A DNA stretch of 64,000 nucleotides from Bacillota bacterium (GTDB lineage: Bacteria > Bacillota_E > JAJZYS01 > JAJYTV01). The notes under the pieces were generated by a model. That model had not been told where the DNA came from. It did no database searches and saw only the letters and a list, made by a program, of their open reading frames with translations. Position 1 is the first letter of the stretch. Each line of letters opens with the position of its first letter. The stretch is from NCBI GenBank assembly GCA_021845645.1, contig JAJZVM010000002.1, positions 62,001 through 126,000 on the forward strand, read 5' to 3'. Position numbers and translations under genes: made by a program. Shown here piece after piece: positions 7,734 to 15,365 of this stretch.

Positions 7734-9182
7734 ATGTCTCGAGCGTTTCTTCGGACCTGGCTCCGGTCCCTGGCCCTGATCGCCACCGCTGTCGTCACCG
7801 TCTCCGGCTTCAGCGCGCCCGCCTTCGCAGACGGCTCCGGCACAAGCGCCACGTCGCCCAACGGGCAGATCAACGTGCTCACACCGAACGTCTACCCCGG
7901 CGGCAAGGTCCAGTGGACTGCAACCGGCCTCACCCCGAACGCAACGCTCGACCTGGACTGGCAGACCGTCAGCGGACAGTGGATCGTCGACGGCGACAAC
8001 CTCGGCACCAGCACCGAGAAGCCGGCGACATACACCTTCAGCAGCACCCAGATTGGAACCGTGCAGGCCACCGCGACCGGCACGGCATCGGGATCCTTCC
8101 CGGTGCCGTCCGGCTTTGGCGGCACGCACAACTTCCAGCTGACGGACGCGAATGGAACAGTCGAGGCAGTAGGCAGCGTCGCCGAATGGCCATCGGCCGC
8201 CATCGCCCAGACAACTGAGCCGCAGGGCGGCTTCTTCCACATCCAGGTGCTCGGGCTTGCGTACACCCCCTACACATCGGACTACGGCGTCCTCTACGAC
8301 GACCACTACATGGGATTCATCTCGGCGGTCTCGACGAACGGCACGGCCACCTTCGAGGTGCGCGCCGAAGGCGTCGGCAACCACCAGATCTCGCTGCGCG
8401 GCGCAGGCGTCTGGGGCCCCTACCTCAACCAGGAGGAGAGTCCGTACCCGCTCAACCCGCGCTATTACTGGAACGTGAAGGTTACCGCCGCGACGCCGAA
8501 GACGGTCCTCGACCCGGAGCCGACGGTCGTGCTGCCGGCGGGCACCGACCTCACGGTCACCCCGACCGCGGGTGTCGTCGGCAGCACCATGACCCTGCAG
8601 GGTCATGGCCTCCCCGCCAATGCGACCCTGCAGGTCGTCTGGAACACGGAATCCGGCAGCCGCGTCACAGCGTCCATGTACCAGCCATCCACGATCCAGC
8701 TGGCGACCGTTACGACCGATGGCAGCGGCAGCTTCACCTGGAACGGCTCCGTGCCTGACGACCTCGGCGGCCCGCCACATGAGATCGATCTCGTGGACGC
8801 GAGCCAGAACGTCGTCGGCTCTGCGCAGTTCCGCATCCTGCCGCAGTTCATCAGCGTATCGCCGAACCCCGTCAAACAGGGCAGCCTGATGACGGTCCAC
8901 CTCACGGGCGTCGGCTGGACGGAGTTCGACAACATCTACGCGGTGGACTACGACAACGCGTTCATGGGGTACGCCTGCGGCTTCAACAGCCACGGCGACG
9001 TCCACATCCAGATCCCGGCCGTCGGCGCGCCCGGCTACCACTTCATCGACATCTACCCGTCGCCCTACATGGGCAGCAGCACGTTCCCCAACTGGTGGGG
9101 CATGCCTCAGCTCACCTACGCGCAGGATCACCCGGGCGACACCCTTCCCGCGTTCCACCTCGTGATCAAGGTGACACCCTAA
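7734..9182 (+). CDS. Secreted protein B1 (482 aa), two-fold repeat
   Basis: Residues 1-32 form a signal peptide ending near 'SAPAFADG'. The mature part contains two copies of one large unit: residues about 50-235 ('TGLTPNATLDLDWQTVSG', then 'YGVLYDDHYMGF') and about 265-450 ('GHGLPANATLQVVWNTESG', then 'YAVDYDNAFMGYACGFNSHG'). Each begins like an IPT/TIG or Ig-like beta sandwich. Only the second unit carries the cysteine and the histidines of 'ACGFNSHGDVHI', a C-x4-H-x3-H pattern followed by 'GYHFIDIYPSPY'; both B proteins keep it. No known enzyme family was recognised. The gene starts 1 base after A1, has no separate terminator in between, and is followed by the His-rich membrane protein. 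Confidence 0.75.
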   Translation: MSRAFLRTWLRSLALIATAVVTVSGFSAPAFADGSGTSATSPNGQINVLTPNVYPGGKVQWTATGLTPNATLDLDWQTVSGQWIVDGDNLGTSTEKPATYTFSSTQIGTVQATATGTASGSFPVPSGFGGTHNFQLTDANGTVEAVGSVAEWPSAAIAQTTEPQGGFFHIQVLGLAYTPYTSDYGVLYDDHYMGFISAVSTNGTATFEVRAEGVGNHQISLRGAGVWGPYLNQEESPYPLNPRYYWNVKVTAATPKTVLDPEPTVVLPAGTDLTVTPTAGVVGSTMTLQGHGLPANATLQVVWNTESGSRVTASMYQPSTIQLATVTTDGSGSFTWNGSVPDDLGGPPHEIDLVDASQNVVGSAQFRILPQFISVSPNPVKQGSLMTVHLTGVGWTEFDNIYAVDYDNAFMGYACGFNSHGDVHIQIPAVGAPGYHFIDIYPSPYMGSSTFPNWWGMPQLTYAQDHPGDTLPAFHLVIKVTP

Positions 9183-9212
9183 AGGGCCTGTCCCCAAGCG
9201 CCCGACCAAGGC

Positions 9213-9252
9213 GAGAAGCGGGAGAACGGCGCAGGCTGGGCTTCCGCTTCTC
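9213..9252 (+). terminator. Inter-gene hairpin between B1 and membrane protein
   Basis: GAGAAGCGG at 9213-9221 pairs with CCGCTTCTC at 9244-9252 around a 22-nt loop. There is no T-run, so it may be a weak terminator or an RNA-processing/stability hairpin that adjusts expression of the downstream gene. A run of nine C follows at 9270-9278. Confidence 0.4.
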
Positions 9253-9295
9253 CATCACGCAGAGGGCCACCCCCCCCCGCTAAGGAGGAGAGTCC

Positions 9296-10678
9296 ATGTC
9301 GCAACACGGCGAGAAGAGCCTCGCTGAGACACTCTGGTCGCCCGAGAAGCGGGTCGTCGTGGCCATGCTCGTATGGCTGACGCTGCTCGCGGTGGGCAGC
9401 GCCTTCGTGTCGACCCCGTTCTTCGACCAGCATGAGGGCATGGCACCCGACTATGCCCACACAATGTACCTGCATGGCCTGCTGATCGGCATGGTCGGCC
9501 TGCTCGGACTCATTGCCATGGATGTGTTCGGCGCTGGCCACAAGAGCCGCACGGCCCACAACCTGGTGCTCTGGGGCACCCTCGGAGCCGCCCTCTTCAG
9601 CGGCATCGGCGGCATCTTCGACCACAACGTCGAGGACACGTTCTTCCTCTGGATGCAGATCCTTTCATTCTTCTTCCTCGACGAAATCCTCATCACCCTG
9701 ACCTTCGCCCTCTTCTATCGCGCCGTGGAGACGCGCGTCGTGGCGACCTGGCTCGCAGCGTTTGCCGCGTTCAGCGGCTTCATCTCGGCCGTCATGGGAC
9801 ACATCGCGGGCTGGATCCTCGAATTCGGCGACTACCCGAAGATCTTCGTCGGCGGATATGCCTCCCTGGCGGCCATCAGCTGGCAGAGCCTGCTCACCCA
9901 CCTCATCTCGGCCCACGCGCACGAGATGGTCGTGGCGGTTCTGGCGCTCCTCGTGGCGACCACCTGCTTCTTCTTCAGCCACGAGGGCCGCGGCAACAAG
10001 CTCATGCGCTTCGGCCTCTGGTGGACGGCGATCGGCACCATCGTGATGACCGTCGTCTACGTCGTCGCAGGCTTCTCGCAGGCGCAGCCCCCGACGCTGT
10101 TCGCGCACACCGTGAGCGGCATCGGCGGCGACGACTTCGTCACCGGTGTGGGCGTGATGGTGGGTTCGGTCATCTCGCTCGTCGGACTGGGCATCGAGCG
10201 CCTGCCCGAGCCGCTGACGCGCTGGGGCTCCGCGCTCCTGAGCGCGTTCCTGCTGGTGATCGTTCCGGTCATCGGCTACTACATCGAGACCCACGAAAAT
10301 CTCTTCAACCATGGCGCCGCCTCCGCGCCGCGCGGTGCGGCGGACCTCATCTACGGCTGGTACCACCAGGACTTCGCCTTCTTCATCCTGCCGGCCGTGA
10401 TGATTCTCCTGCTCGTGCTTCAGCTCTTCGCGAGGGATCCGCGCCAGCGCAGGTCCGCGATCTGGACCCTGCTCGCCGGCACCTTCCTCGCGTTCCTCGG
10501 CGGTGTCCTCTACGTGTTCGTCTCGAGCGCCGTCTACGGCATCTCCTTCATCGTCGCGACCGTCGGCATCGCCCTGATCGTCGCCGGAGCCGTGCTGGCG
10601 ATCTGGGCCACCGCCAGCCGGCCGCGGGCAGTCCCCGCCGATGCGGAGCAGCCCGTCGCCCGGGCACACGCCAGCTAG
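9296..10678 (+). CDS. Polytopic membrane protein with 10 conserved His
   Basis: 460 residues with about 12 hydrophobic helices, ATG behind TAAGGAGGAGAG. Compared with its paralogue at 20325-21710, ten histidines are invariant, at about residues 55, 60, 82, 88, 110, 169, 207, 209, 333 and 357. Their contexts include 'DYAHTMYLHGLLIGMVG', 'VMGHIAGW', 'AHAHEM', 'ETHEN' and 'WYHQDFAFF'. Intramembrane histidines with Gly-rich helices suggest haem or copper binding, as in heme-copper oxidase subunit I or NnrS ('HAHEM' resembles an NnrS motif), but the HPEVY and HH signatures of oxidases are absent. Acidic residues ('FLDE', 'GGDDFVTG') are also conserved. It may be the membrane partner of secreted A and B. 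Function unknown. Confidence 0.7.
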   Translation: MSQHGEKSLAETLWSPEKRVVVAMLVWLTLLAVGSAFVSTPFFDQHEGMAPDYAHTMYLHGLLIGMVGLLGLIAMDVFGAGHKSRTAHNLVLWGTLGAALFSGIGGIFDHNVEDTFFLWMQILSFFFLDEILITLTFALFYRAVETRVVATWLAAFAAFSGFISAVMGHIAGWILEFGDYPKIFVGGYASLAAISWQSLLTHLISAHAHEMVVAVLALLVATTCFFFSHEGRGNKLMRFGLWWTAIGTIVMTVVYVVAGFSQAQPPTLFAHTVSGIGGDDFVTGVGVMVGSVISLVGLGIERLPEPLTRWGSALLSAFLLVIVPVIGYYIETHENLFNHGAASAPRGAADLIYGWYHQDFAFFILPAVMILLLVLQLFARDPRQRRSAIWTLLAGTFLAFLGGVLYVFVSSAVYGISFIVATVGIALIVAGAVLAIWATASRPRAVPADAEQPVARAHAS

Positions 10679-10701
10679 GTTCATCGGCCGCCTCTGGCCG
10701 C

Positions 10702-10707
10702 TATAGT
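10702..10707 (+). promoter_or_regulatory. Putative -10 box (TATAGT)
   Basis: TATAGT lies 42 bases before the small secreted protein start, between the membrane protein stop and a strong TAAGGAGG. The -35 region is weak (TTCATC), so this is a tentative promoter. Confidence 0.35.
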
Positions 10708-10748
10708 ACGGCACGTCACCAAATTGCGTTGCCTAAGGAGGAAGGGCA

Positions 10749-11180
10749 ATGAAGGGTTCGCGCGCGCTCGGCCTGATCGCCGTATCAGCGACCGCTTCGC
10801 TGCCGCTTCTGGCGTCAGCCCCGCTTGGCGCCGCAGCCGCGTCCCATCCCGACACTTCGCACGCAGCGATCCAGCGCGTCCTCGAGCGCGACAGCGCGGC
10901 GCCACGTACCGCCGCCGCTCGGCATCGACTGGTCGCGTCGGCGAAGACCAAGACGACACGCCTCGTGTCTGCGGGCGGCAAGACCGCCAAGTCCCCGGGC
11001 GTCACGGCGCCCTGGCTGCCAAAGGGCTGCCGGCTCGTCGAGATCGGGCCGGCGAACGCCGGGTACGCACAGGCACAGATGTGCGCTTTGCCCAAGGGGT
11101 TCCGCTTGCGCCGCGGCTACATGCTCGTCCGCGGCTCGCTGAAGCCGTCGGTGCACACCAGCAGCGGCGCTTCGGGCTAG
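10749..11180 (+). CDS. Small secreted two-cysteine protein (143 aa)
   Basis: The ATG follows TAAGGAGGAAGGG. Residues 1-31 are a signal peptide (LIAVSATASLPLLASAPLGAA). Residues 32-80 are a basic, Ala-rich linker. The C-terminal 60 residues hold the conserved block 'APWLPKGCRLVEIGPANAG' followed by 'AQMCALPKG' and 'RRGYMLVRG'. The two cysteines are shared with the copy at 5761-6138 and could form one disulfide. No known family was recognised. Its position between the His-rich membrane protein and the second A/B pair, and a degraded copy just upstream of the first pair, make it a constant member of this cluster. Confidence 0.7.
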   Translation: MKGSRALGLIAVSATASLPLLASAPLGAAAASHPDTSHAAIQRVLERDSAAPRTAAARHRLVASAKTKTTRLVSAGGKTAKSPGVTAPWLPKGCRLVEIGPANAGYAQAQMCALPKGFRLRRGYMLVRGSLKPSVHTSSGASG

Positions 11181-11258
11181 TCGGCCTTCCCAGGCACACC
11201 TGCCGCCTGGCCATCATGCCCCTGGCTGGCCCCCAGATGTCCCGCACGCAGCCACATG

Positions 11259-11300
11259 GCCGCGAGCGCCCTACCGCCATGACGGCAGGGCGCTCGCGGC
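11259..11300 (+). terminator. Long GC-rich hairpin after small protein
   Basis: A perfect 14-bp stem, GCCGCGAGCGCCCT at 11259-11272 with AGGGCGCTCGCGGC at 11287-11300, encloses a loop that itself is nearly palindromic. No T-run follows, but the position about 80 bases after the stop fits a terminator. Confidence 0.6.
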
Positions 11301-11783
11301 ATTCTCCCCGGCTCGCATGACCACGCGGCGCACCCGGCCACACCATGGTCTCGTTTGCGCTCCGCCCCGCCCGCATCGTCCGGATGCATCGGACGAACAA
11401 CCCATGGCGCCGCCCCGCTCTGGCGCAGGCCTGTCTGGGTGGGTCCCCGCCGCATGGCGCATGGCCTCCATCTCCGTTGTCCGCCGATTCCTGGCCGCTT
11501 GCAACGACGGACAGCGTCCACGTGTGCATTGTTTCACATGCCTTCCTGCCGTGAGATTGAACCTGGGACCGGTGTGTTGGCGCTTGGGCGCAACGGCCTC
11601 CGAATCGACCCGCAGGGAGGTGGCACCAGTCTCCTCGCATCGCACCGATGGTGCGGCGGATCCCGCCCGCCGCCGGCGCTGCGACGCCCAGAGAGCATGG
11701 TGTCCTTGGACGCCGACAGGAGTTCTGGGGGCACCGTGCAGCCGCCACCGTCCTGATCGCATGGCAGCTGAGGAGGGTACAAG
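11301..11783 (+). other. Non-coding leader upstream of protein A2
   Basis: About 480 bases without a convincing gene. It contains the second copy of the shared GTGCATTGTTTCACAT motif (ending at 11539), followed by about 240 bases of possible 5' UTR and GAGGAGGG before the A2 start. Confidence 0.45.
11516..11539 (+). promoter_or_regulatory. Shared upstream motif, copy 2 (before A2)
   Basis: It is identical to copy 1 (6592-6615) at 22 of 24 positions, including all 16 bases of GTGCATTGTTTCACAT, although the flanks have diverged. Confidence 0.55.
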
Positions 11784-12593
11784 ATGCCATCTCGCAGGAG
11801 TCTTGCCGCGCTGGTAGGCCTCGCAGGTGCAGTGACCATGGCGGCCGCGACCGCCGTTCCGGCATTCGCAGCGTCCGGCGGCGGGCTGATGGTCTACGCC
11901 GACACGGTGACCAATGTCGGCTGCCTGCAGACGAACGTCTTCCACCGTGGCGTGGATGTCGTCGTCTGGCGCATCAACGTCCTCCAGAACGGCCAGCAGG
12001 ACAAGAACGCGACGGTGACTGTCCAGGTGAAGGGCGGCCAGACCTACCCGGCCCCGTACAACAAGCAGGACGGCTTCTACACGGCCGCATGGCACGAAGG
12101 GCTGAACACGCCCACCGGCACCATCCAGTACACGGTCACGGCGACTGACGGCAGCCTCACGGGCAGCTACCAGCCGCAGTTCATGGTGGCCCCGTCCGAG
12201 CTGATGATCGTGCCCGCCACCTACGCGGTGAACGTCAAGGTCGGCAGCGGGGCCACGTCCCTGACCACGGTGTCCGCCAAGGTGACCTCGTTGCCCGTGA
12301 CGGCTGGCGTCAACCTCGCCACGGTCTCCGAGGGCAAAACGTCCCTCGCGCCCATGACCGCCGGCCAGGTGACCGCCGCCATCGGCCTGGAAGGCAACGT
12401 CAACGCCAAGGGGGCGCAGATCGTCGCCCGCAGCGCCGTGCTGCACTATAGCGCCGCCACCAAGTCCTGGACGGGAAACATCGCGACCCACGGTCTGAAG
12501 CCAGGACTCTACGTCGTGCAGGTCAACGCGCAGGACACCGTCGCACCGCCGAACACGGGTGCGGGCACCTCCCTGGCGTTCCAGCTGGAGTAG
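11784..12593 (+). CDS. Secreted protein A2 (269 aa), paralogue of A1
   Basis: The signal peptide covers residues 1-31 (LAALVGLAGAVTMAAATAVPAFA). The mature sequence aligns with A1 along its whole length; it includes the long identical stretch around 'WRINVLQNGQQDKNATVTVQ' and 'QFMVAPSELMIVPATY'. The sole cysteine and the following His in 'VGCLQTNVFHRG' are kept. The middle part ('SGATSLTTVSAKVTSLPVTA') is the most divergent. It is probably exported with B2, which starts 3 bases after its stop. Function unknown. Confidence 0.75.
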   Translation: MPSRRSLAALVGLAGAVTMAAATAVPAFAASGGGLMVYADTVTNVGCLQTNVFHRGVDVVVWRINVLQNGQQDKNATVTVQVKGGQTYPAPYNKQDGFYTAAWHEGLNTPTGTIQYTVTATDGSLTGSYQPQFMVAPSELMIVPATYAVNVKVGSGATSLTTVSAKVTSLPVTAGVNLATVSEGKTSLAPMTAGQVTAAIGLEGNVNAKGAQIVARSAVLHYSAATKSWTGNIATHGLKPGLYVVQVNAQDTVAPPNTGAGTSLAFQLE

Positions 12594-12596
12594 CAC

Positions 12597-14042
12597 ATGC
12601 GCAGGACATCGCTCGGCGGCCTCATCTCCGCATCGGCGTCGGCCATTCTCTGCGCCGTCACGCTCACGGGCTTCAGCCTGCCCGCGCTGGCTGACGGCGG
12701 CACGCAGGCCCAGCCGCTGCCCCAGGGCCAGCTCACCGTCCTCACGCCGTACGTCTACCCAGGCGACCAGGTCCGGTGGACCGCGACCGGCCTGCCCGCC
12801 AGCGCGACCCTCGACCTCGACTGGCAGACGGTCAGCGGCCACTGGGTGGTCGACGGCGCAAACCTCGGCACGAGCACGGAAAAGCCGGCCAGCTACACCT
12901 TCAGCAGCGCGCAGATCGGTACGGTGCAGGCCTCGGCGAGCGGGACGGCATCCGGTTCGTTCACCCTGCCCGACGGCTTCGGCGGCATGCACAACTTCCA
13001 GCTCACCAACGCGGATGGCACGGCCGTGGCGGTCGGATCGGTGATCGAGTCGATCGGCGCGAGCATCTCGCGGACGTCCGTGCCGCAGGGCGACCTCTTC
13101 CACATCACCGTCAAGGGTTTGGCGTACGGCGCGGAAGGCGCCGAGTACGGCGTCTTGTACGACAACCACTACATGGGCTTCATATCCGGCGTCTCGACCG
13201 AGGGCACGGCGACGTTCAGCGTGCGGGCGGAAGGCGTGGGCACCCACCAGATCTCGCTGAGGGCCGGCGCTGTCGAGGGTCCCTACCTCAACGAACAGGA
13301 AGGCCCCTACGCCTACCTGCCGCGGTACTACTGGACGGTGCAGGTCACCAAGGGAGTTCCGGCGACGGTGGTGGACCCTGAACCGCAGACCGACGTGCCG
13401 GCAGGGACGGACCTGACGGTGGAACCGACGTCCGGCGTCGTCGGCAGCGCCTTCACCTTGCAGGGCCAGGGCCTGCCGGCGGATACCACCCTGACCGTGG
13501 TCTGGAACACGATGTCCGGCAACCGCGTCACCTCATCCATGTACCAGACGTCCCAGGCCGATCTGGCCACGGTGACGACCGATGCGAACGGTAGCTTCAC
13601 CTGGCAGGGCACCGTGCCGGACGATCTCGGCGGCCCGCCGCACGAGATCGACCTCATGCAAGGCAGCCAGAAGGTGGGTTCGGCCGAGTTCCGCATCATG
13701 CCACAGTTCGTGGGCGTGACGCCCAGCCCGGCCAAAATCGGCAGCATGGTCATCGTACATCTGACCGGCGTCGGCTGGACGCAGTACGACAACATCTACG
13801 CGGTGGACTATGACAACGCGTACATGGGGTACGCCTGCGGCTTCAACAGCCACGGCGACGTGCACATCCACATTCCCGCCATCGGTGCTCCGGGCTACCA
13901 CTTCATCGACATCTACCCGTCGCCCTACCAGGGAAGCGCGAGCCTCCCGAACTGGTACGGCATGCCGCAGCTCACGTATGCGCAGGATCACCCCGGCGAC
14001 ACATTGCCTGCCTTCCACATCGTCATCGAGGTGAGCAAGTAG
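12597..14042 (+). CDS. Secreted protein B2 (481 aa), paralogue of B1
   Basis: The signal peptide ends near residue 32 (LTGFSLPALADG). The same two-unit layout as B1 is seen: unit 1 from about residue 50 and unit 2 from about 265, each opening with 'A-T-L-x-x-x-W-x-T-x-S-G'. The C-x4-H-x3-H pattern 'ACGFNSHGDVHIHIP' and the ending 'HPGDTLPAFHIVIEV' are preserved; B2 has one more His in this motif than B1. It starts 3 bases after A2. Extracytoplasmic; function unknown. Confidence 0.75.
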   Translation: MRRTSLGGLISASASAILCAVTLTGFSLPALADGGTQAQPLPQGQLTVLTPYVYPGDQVRWTATGLPASATLDLDWQTVSGHWVVDGANLGTSTEKPASYTFSSAQIGTVQASASGTASGSFTLPDGFGGMHNFQLTNADGTAVAVGSVIESIGASISRTSVPQGDLFHITVKGLAYGAEGAEYGVLYDNHYMGFISGVSTEGTATFSVRAEGVGTHQISLRAGAVEGPYLNEQEGPYAYLPRYYWTVQVTKGVPATVVDPEPQTDVPAGTDLTVEPTSGVVGSAFTLQGQGLPADTTLTVVWNTMSGNRVTSSMYQTSQADLATVTTDANGSFTWQGTVPDDLGGPPHEIDLMQGSQKVGSAEFRIMPQFVGVTPSPAKIGSMVIVHLTGVGWTQYDNIYAVDYDNAYMGYACGFNSHGDVHIHIPAIGAPGYHFIDIYPSPYQGSASLPNWYGMPQLTYAQDHPGDTLPAFHIVIEVSK

Positions 14043-14060
14043 GCCGTGGCGGCAAGTTCC

Positions 14061-14089
14061 GCGGGGAGGGACCCTAGGGCCCTCCCCGC
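14061..14089 (+). terminator. Intrinsic terminator after B2
   Basis: GCGGGGAGGG at 14061-14070 pairs perfectly with CCCTCCCCGC at 14080-14089 across a 9-nt loop, followed by CTCCTTTCT. Confidence 0.75.
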
Positions 14090-14251
14090 CTCCTTTCTGC
14101 CCGGCAGTCTGCCGCCCATCCTGCCCTTGCGTCCCCTTGCGCATAACAGGATGCTGGATGCGGGACGCATTGAGCCTCCCGGCCCGCCCGGCCGTGAGGA
14201 CGTACTGAACCTGGCCCCCAGACCTCCAAGCGGCTGCGAGGCGATATTTCC

Positions 14252-15187
14252 TTGCTCACAACCGGAGCGGACGGCTCCTTTCAATGGTCCGCCATGCATT
14301 CTCCCGTCAGCCTGCACCTGCCGGCCCTGGACGATCCCATGGCGCAGGCCGTTGCGCGCGCCGTTCAGGCGGACCTCGAGACGACCGAGCAGGCCCTCTC
14401 GCGGTTTCGTCCGACGGCTGAACTCGCGCTGCTCAACGGGCGCGTCGGCACCTGGACGGACGTCTCGCAGCGCCTGTACCTGGCCCTGGCATCGGCCCTG
14501 CGCGCTTACCGCCTGACGGACGGCCTCTTCGATCCGCGCGTTCTCGAACGCCTCGAAGAGTACGGCTACGTGGGCGCGCCGCGTAACGCCGACACCTTGA
14601 CGCAGCCGCAAGGCGGCTGGCTCCAGCGCGACCCGCGCGGCCGCCGTTTGCGCATTCTGGCACCGATGGACCTCGGCGGCATCGGCAAGGGGCTCGGCGT
14701 GCGCTGGGGTTCCGCCATCGCCCGGCGGGTGAGCGGCAATTTCCTGCTCAACGCCGGCGGAGACCTGCTCGCGTCGGGTGCCGGACCCGACGGTCGCGGC
14801 TGGCAGGTAGGGGTCGAGGACCCGCGGCGGCCCGCCGACCTGATCGCCGCGCTGCACCTGCCCTACGGCGCCGCCGTCTGCACCTCGTCCATCGCCCGGC
14901 GGCGCTGGCAGCACGGCGGGGAGACCGTCCACCACCTGATCGACCCGCGCACCGGCCGGCCGGGAGGGCAAGGTCTGCTCGCCGTCACCGTGGTCGGCAG
15001 GGATCCCGCCTGGACGGAAGTCTGGAGCAAGGCGCTCTTCCTGCAGGGTCCCGATGGGGTCGCGCAGGCGAGCAGCCGGCATGCCGCGCTGTGGGTTCTG
15101 CAGGACGGCGAACTCGGCATGTCCGCAGCCATGAAGCCGTTCGTCTTCTGGCGCGCCGCCGGCCAGCGGCCACATCTCGCGCCTTGA
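14252..15187 (+). CDS. apbE: ApbE-type FAD:protein FMN transferase
   Basis: The enzyme transfers FMN from FAD to Thr/Ser of extracytoplasmic redox proteins. Motifs of the ApbE family are visible: 'MDLGGIGKGLGV' (about residues 140-150), 'LLNAGGDLLASG' (about 167) and 'VHHLIDPRTGRP' (about 230), which supplies the metal and flavin ligands. At about 311 residues it lacks the usual N-terminal signal or lipobox, so either it acts in the cytoplasm or the start is misplaced; the TTG start has no clear ribosome binding site, and an ATG lies about 45 bases downstream. No FMN-binding-domain partner with the acceptor motif was recognised nearby. It stands directly after the A/B cluster. Confidence 0.85.
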   Translation: MLTTGADGSFQWSAMHSPVSLHLPALDDPMAQAVARAVQADLETTEQALSRFRPTAELALLNGRVGTWTDVSQRLYLALASALRAYRLTDGLFDPRVLERLEEYGYVGAPRNADTLTQPQGGWLQRDPRGRRLRILAPMDLGGIGKGLGVRWGSAIARRVSGNFLLNAGGDLLASGAGPDGRGWQVGVEDPRRPADLIAALHLPYGAAVCTSSIARRRWQHGGETVHHLIDPRTGRPGGQGLLAVTVVGRDPAWTEVWSKALFLQGPDGVAQASSRHAALWVLQDGELGMSAAMKPFVFWRAAGQRPHLAP

Positions 15188-15365
15188 GGTTGCATGTCGG
15201 TTCGGCGATGAACGGCATGGGCAGTTGGGCAAACTGGGGTTGCATGCGTGCGGCACCATACCTATACTGGTATACGTGTAGCGCCACCGCCTGACGCGGC
15301 GCGGCCTGCCGAAACCCCGCGGAGCATGCCACGCCATGGCCGCAACGAAAGGAAGGTGCAGCCTT

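Larger units (their letters stand above)
11784..14042 (+). repeat. Tandem duplicate of the A/B gene pair
   Basis: The A2-B2 pair repeats the A1-B1 pair at 6941-9182 in the same order and orientation, with the same near-zero spacing. Protein identity is high, while the non-coding flanks have diverged apart from the shared upstream motif. The duplication is therefore old and kept by selection rather than recent. Confidence 0.8.

Noticed and set aside
9296..10678. Calling this a heme-copper oxidase subunit I
   Set aside because: Many His and about 12 helices fit superficially, but the HPEVY/HPELY, HH and H-x-H signatures are missing, and no subunit II or III gene is near.
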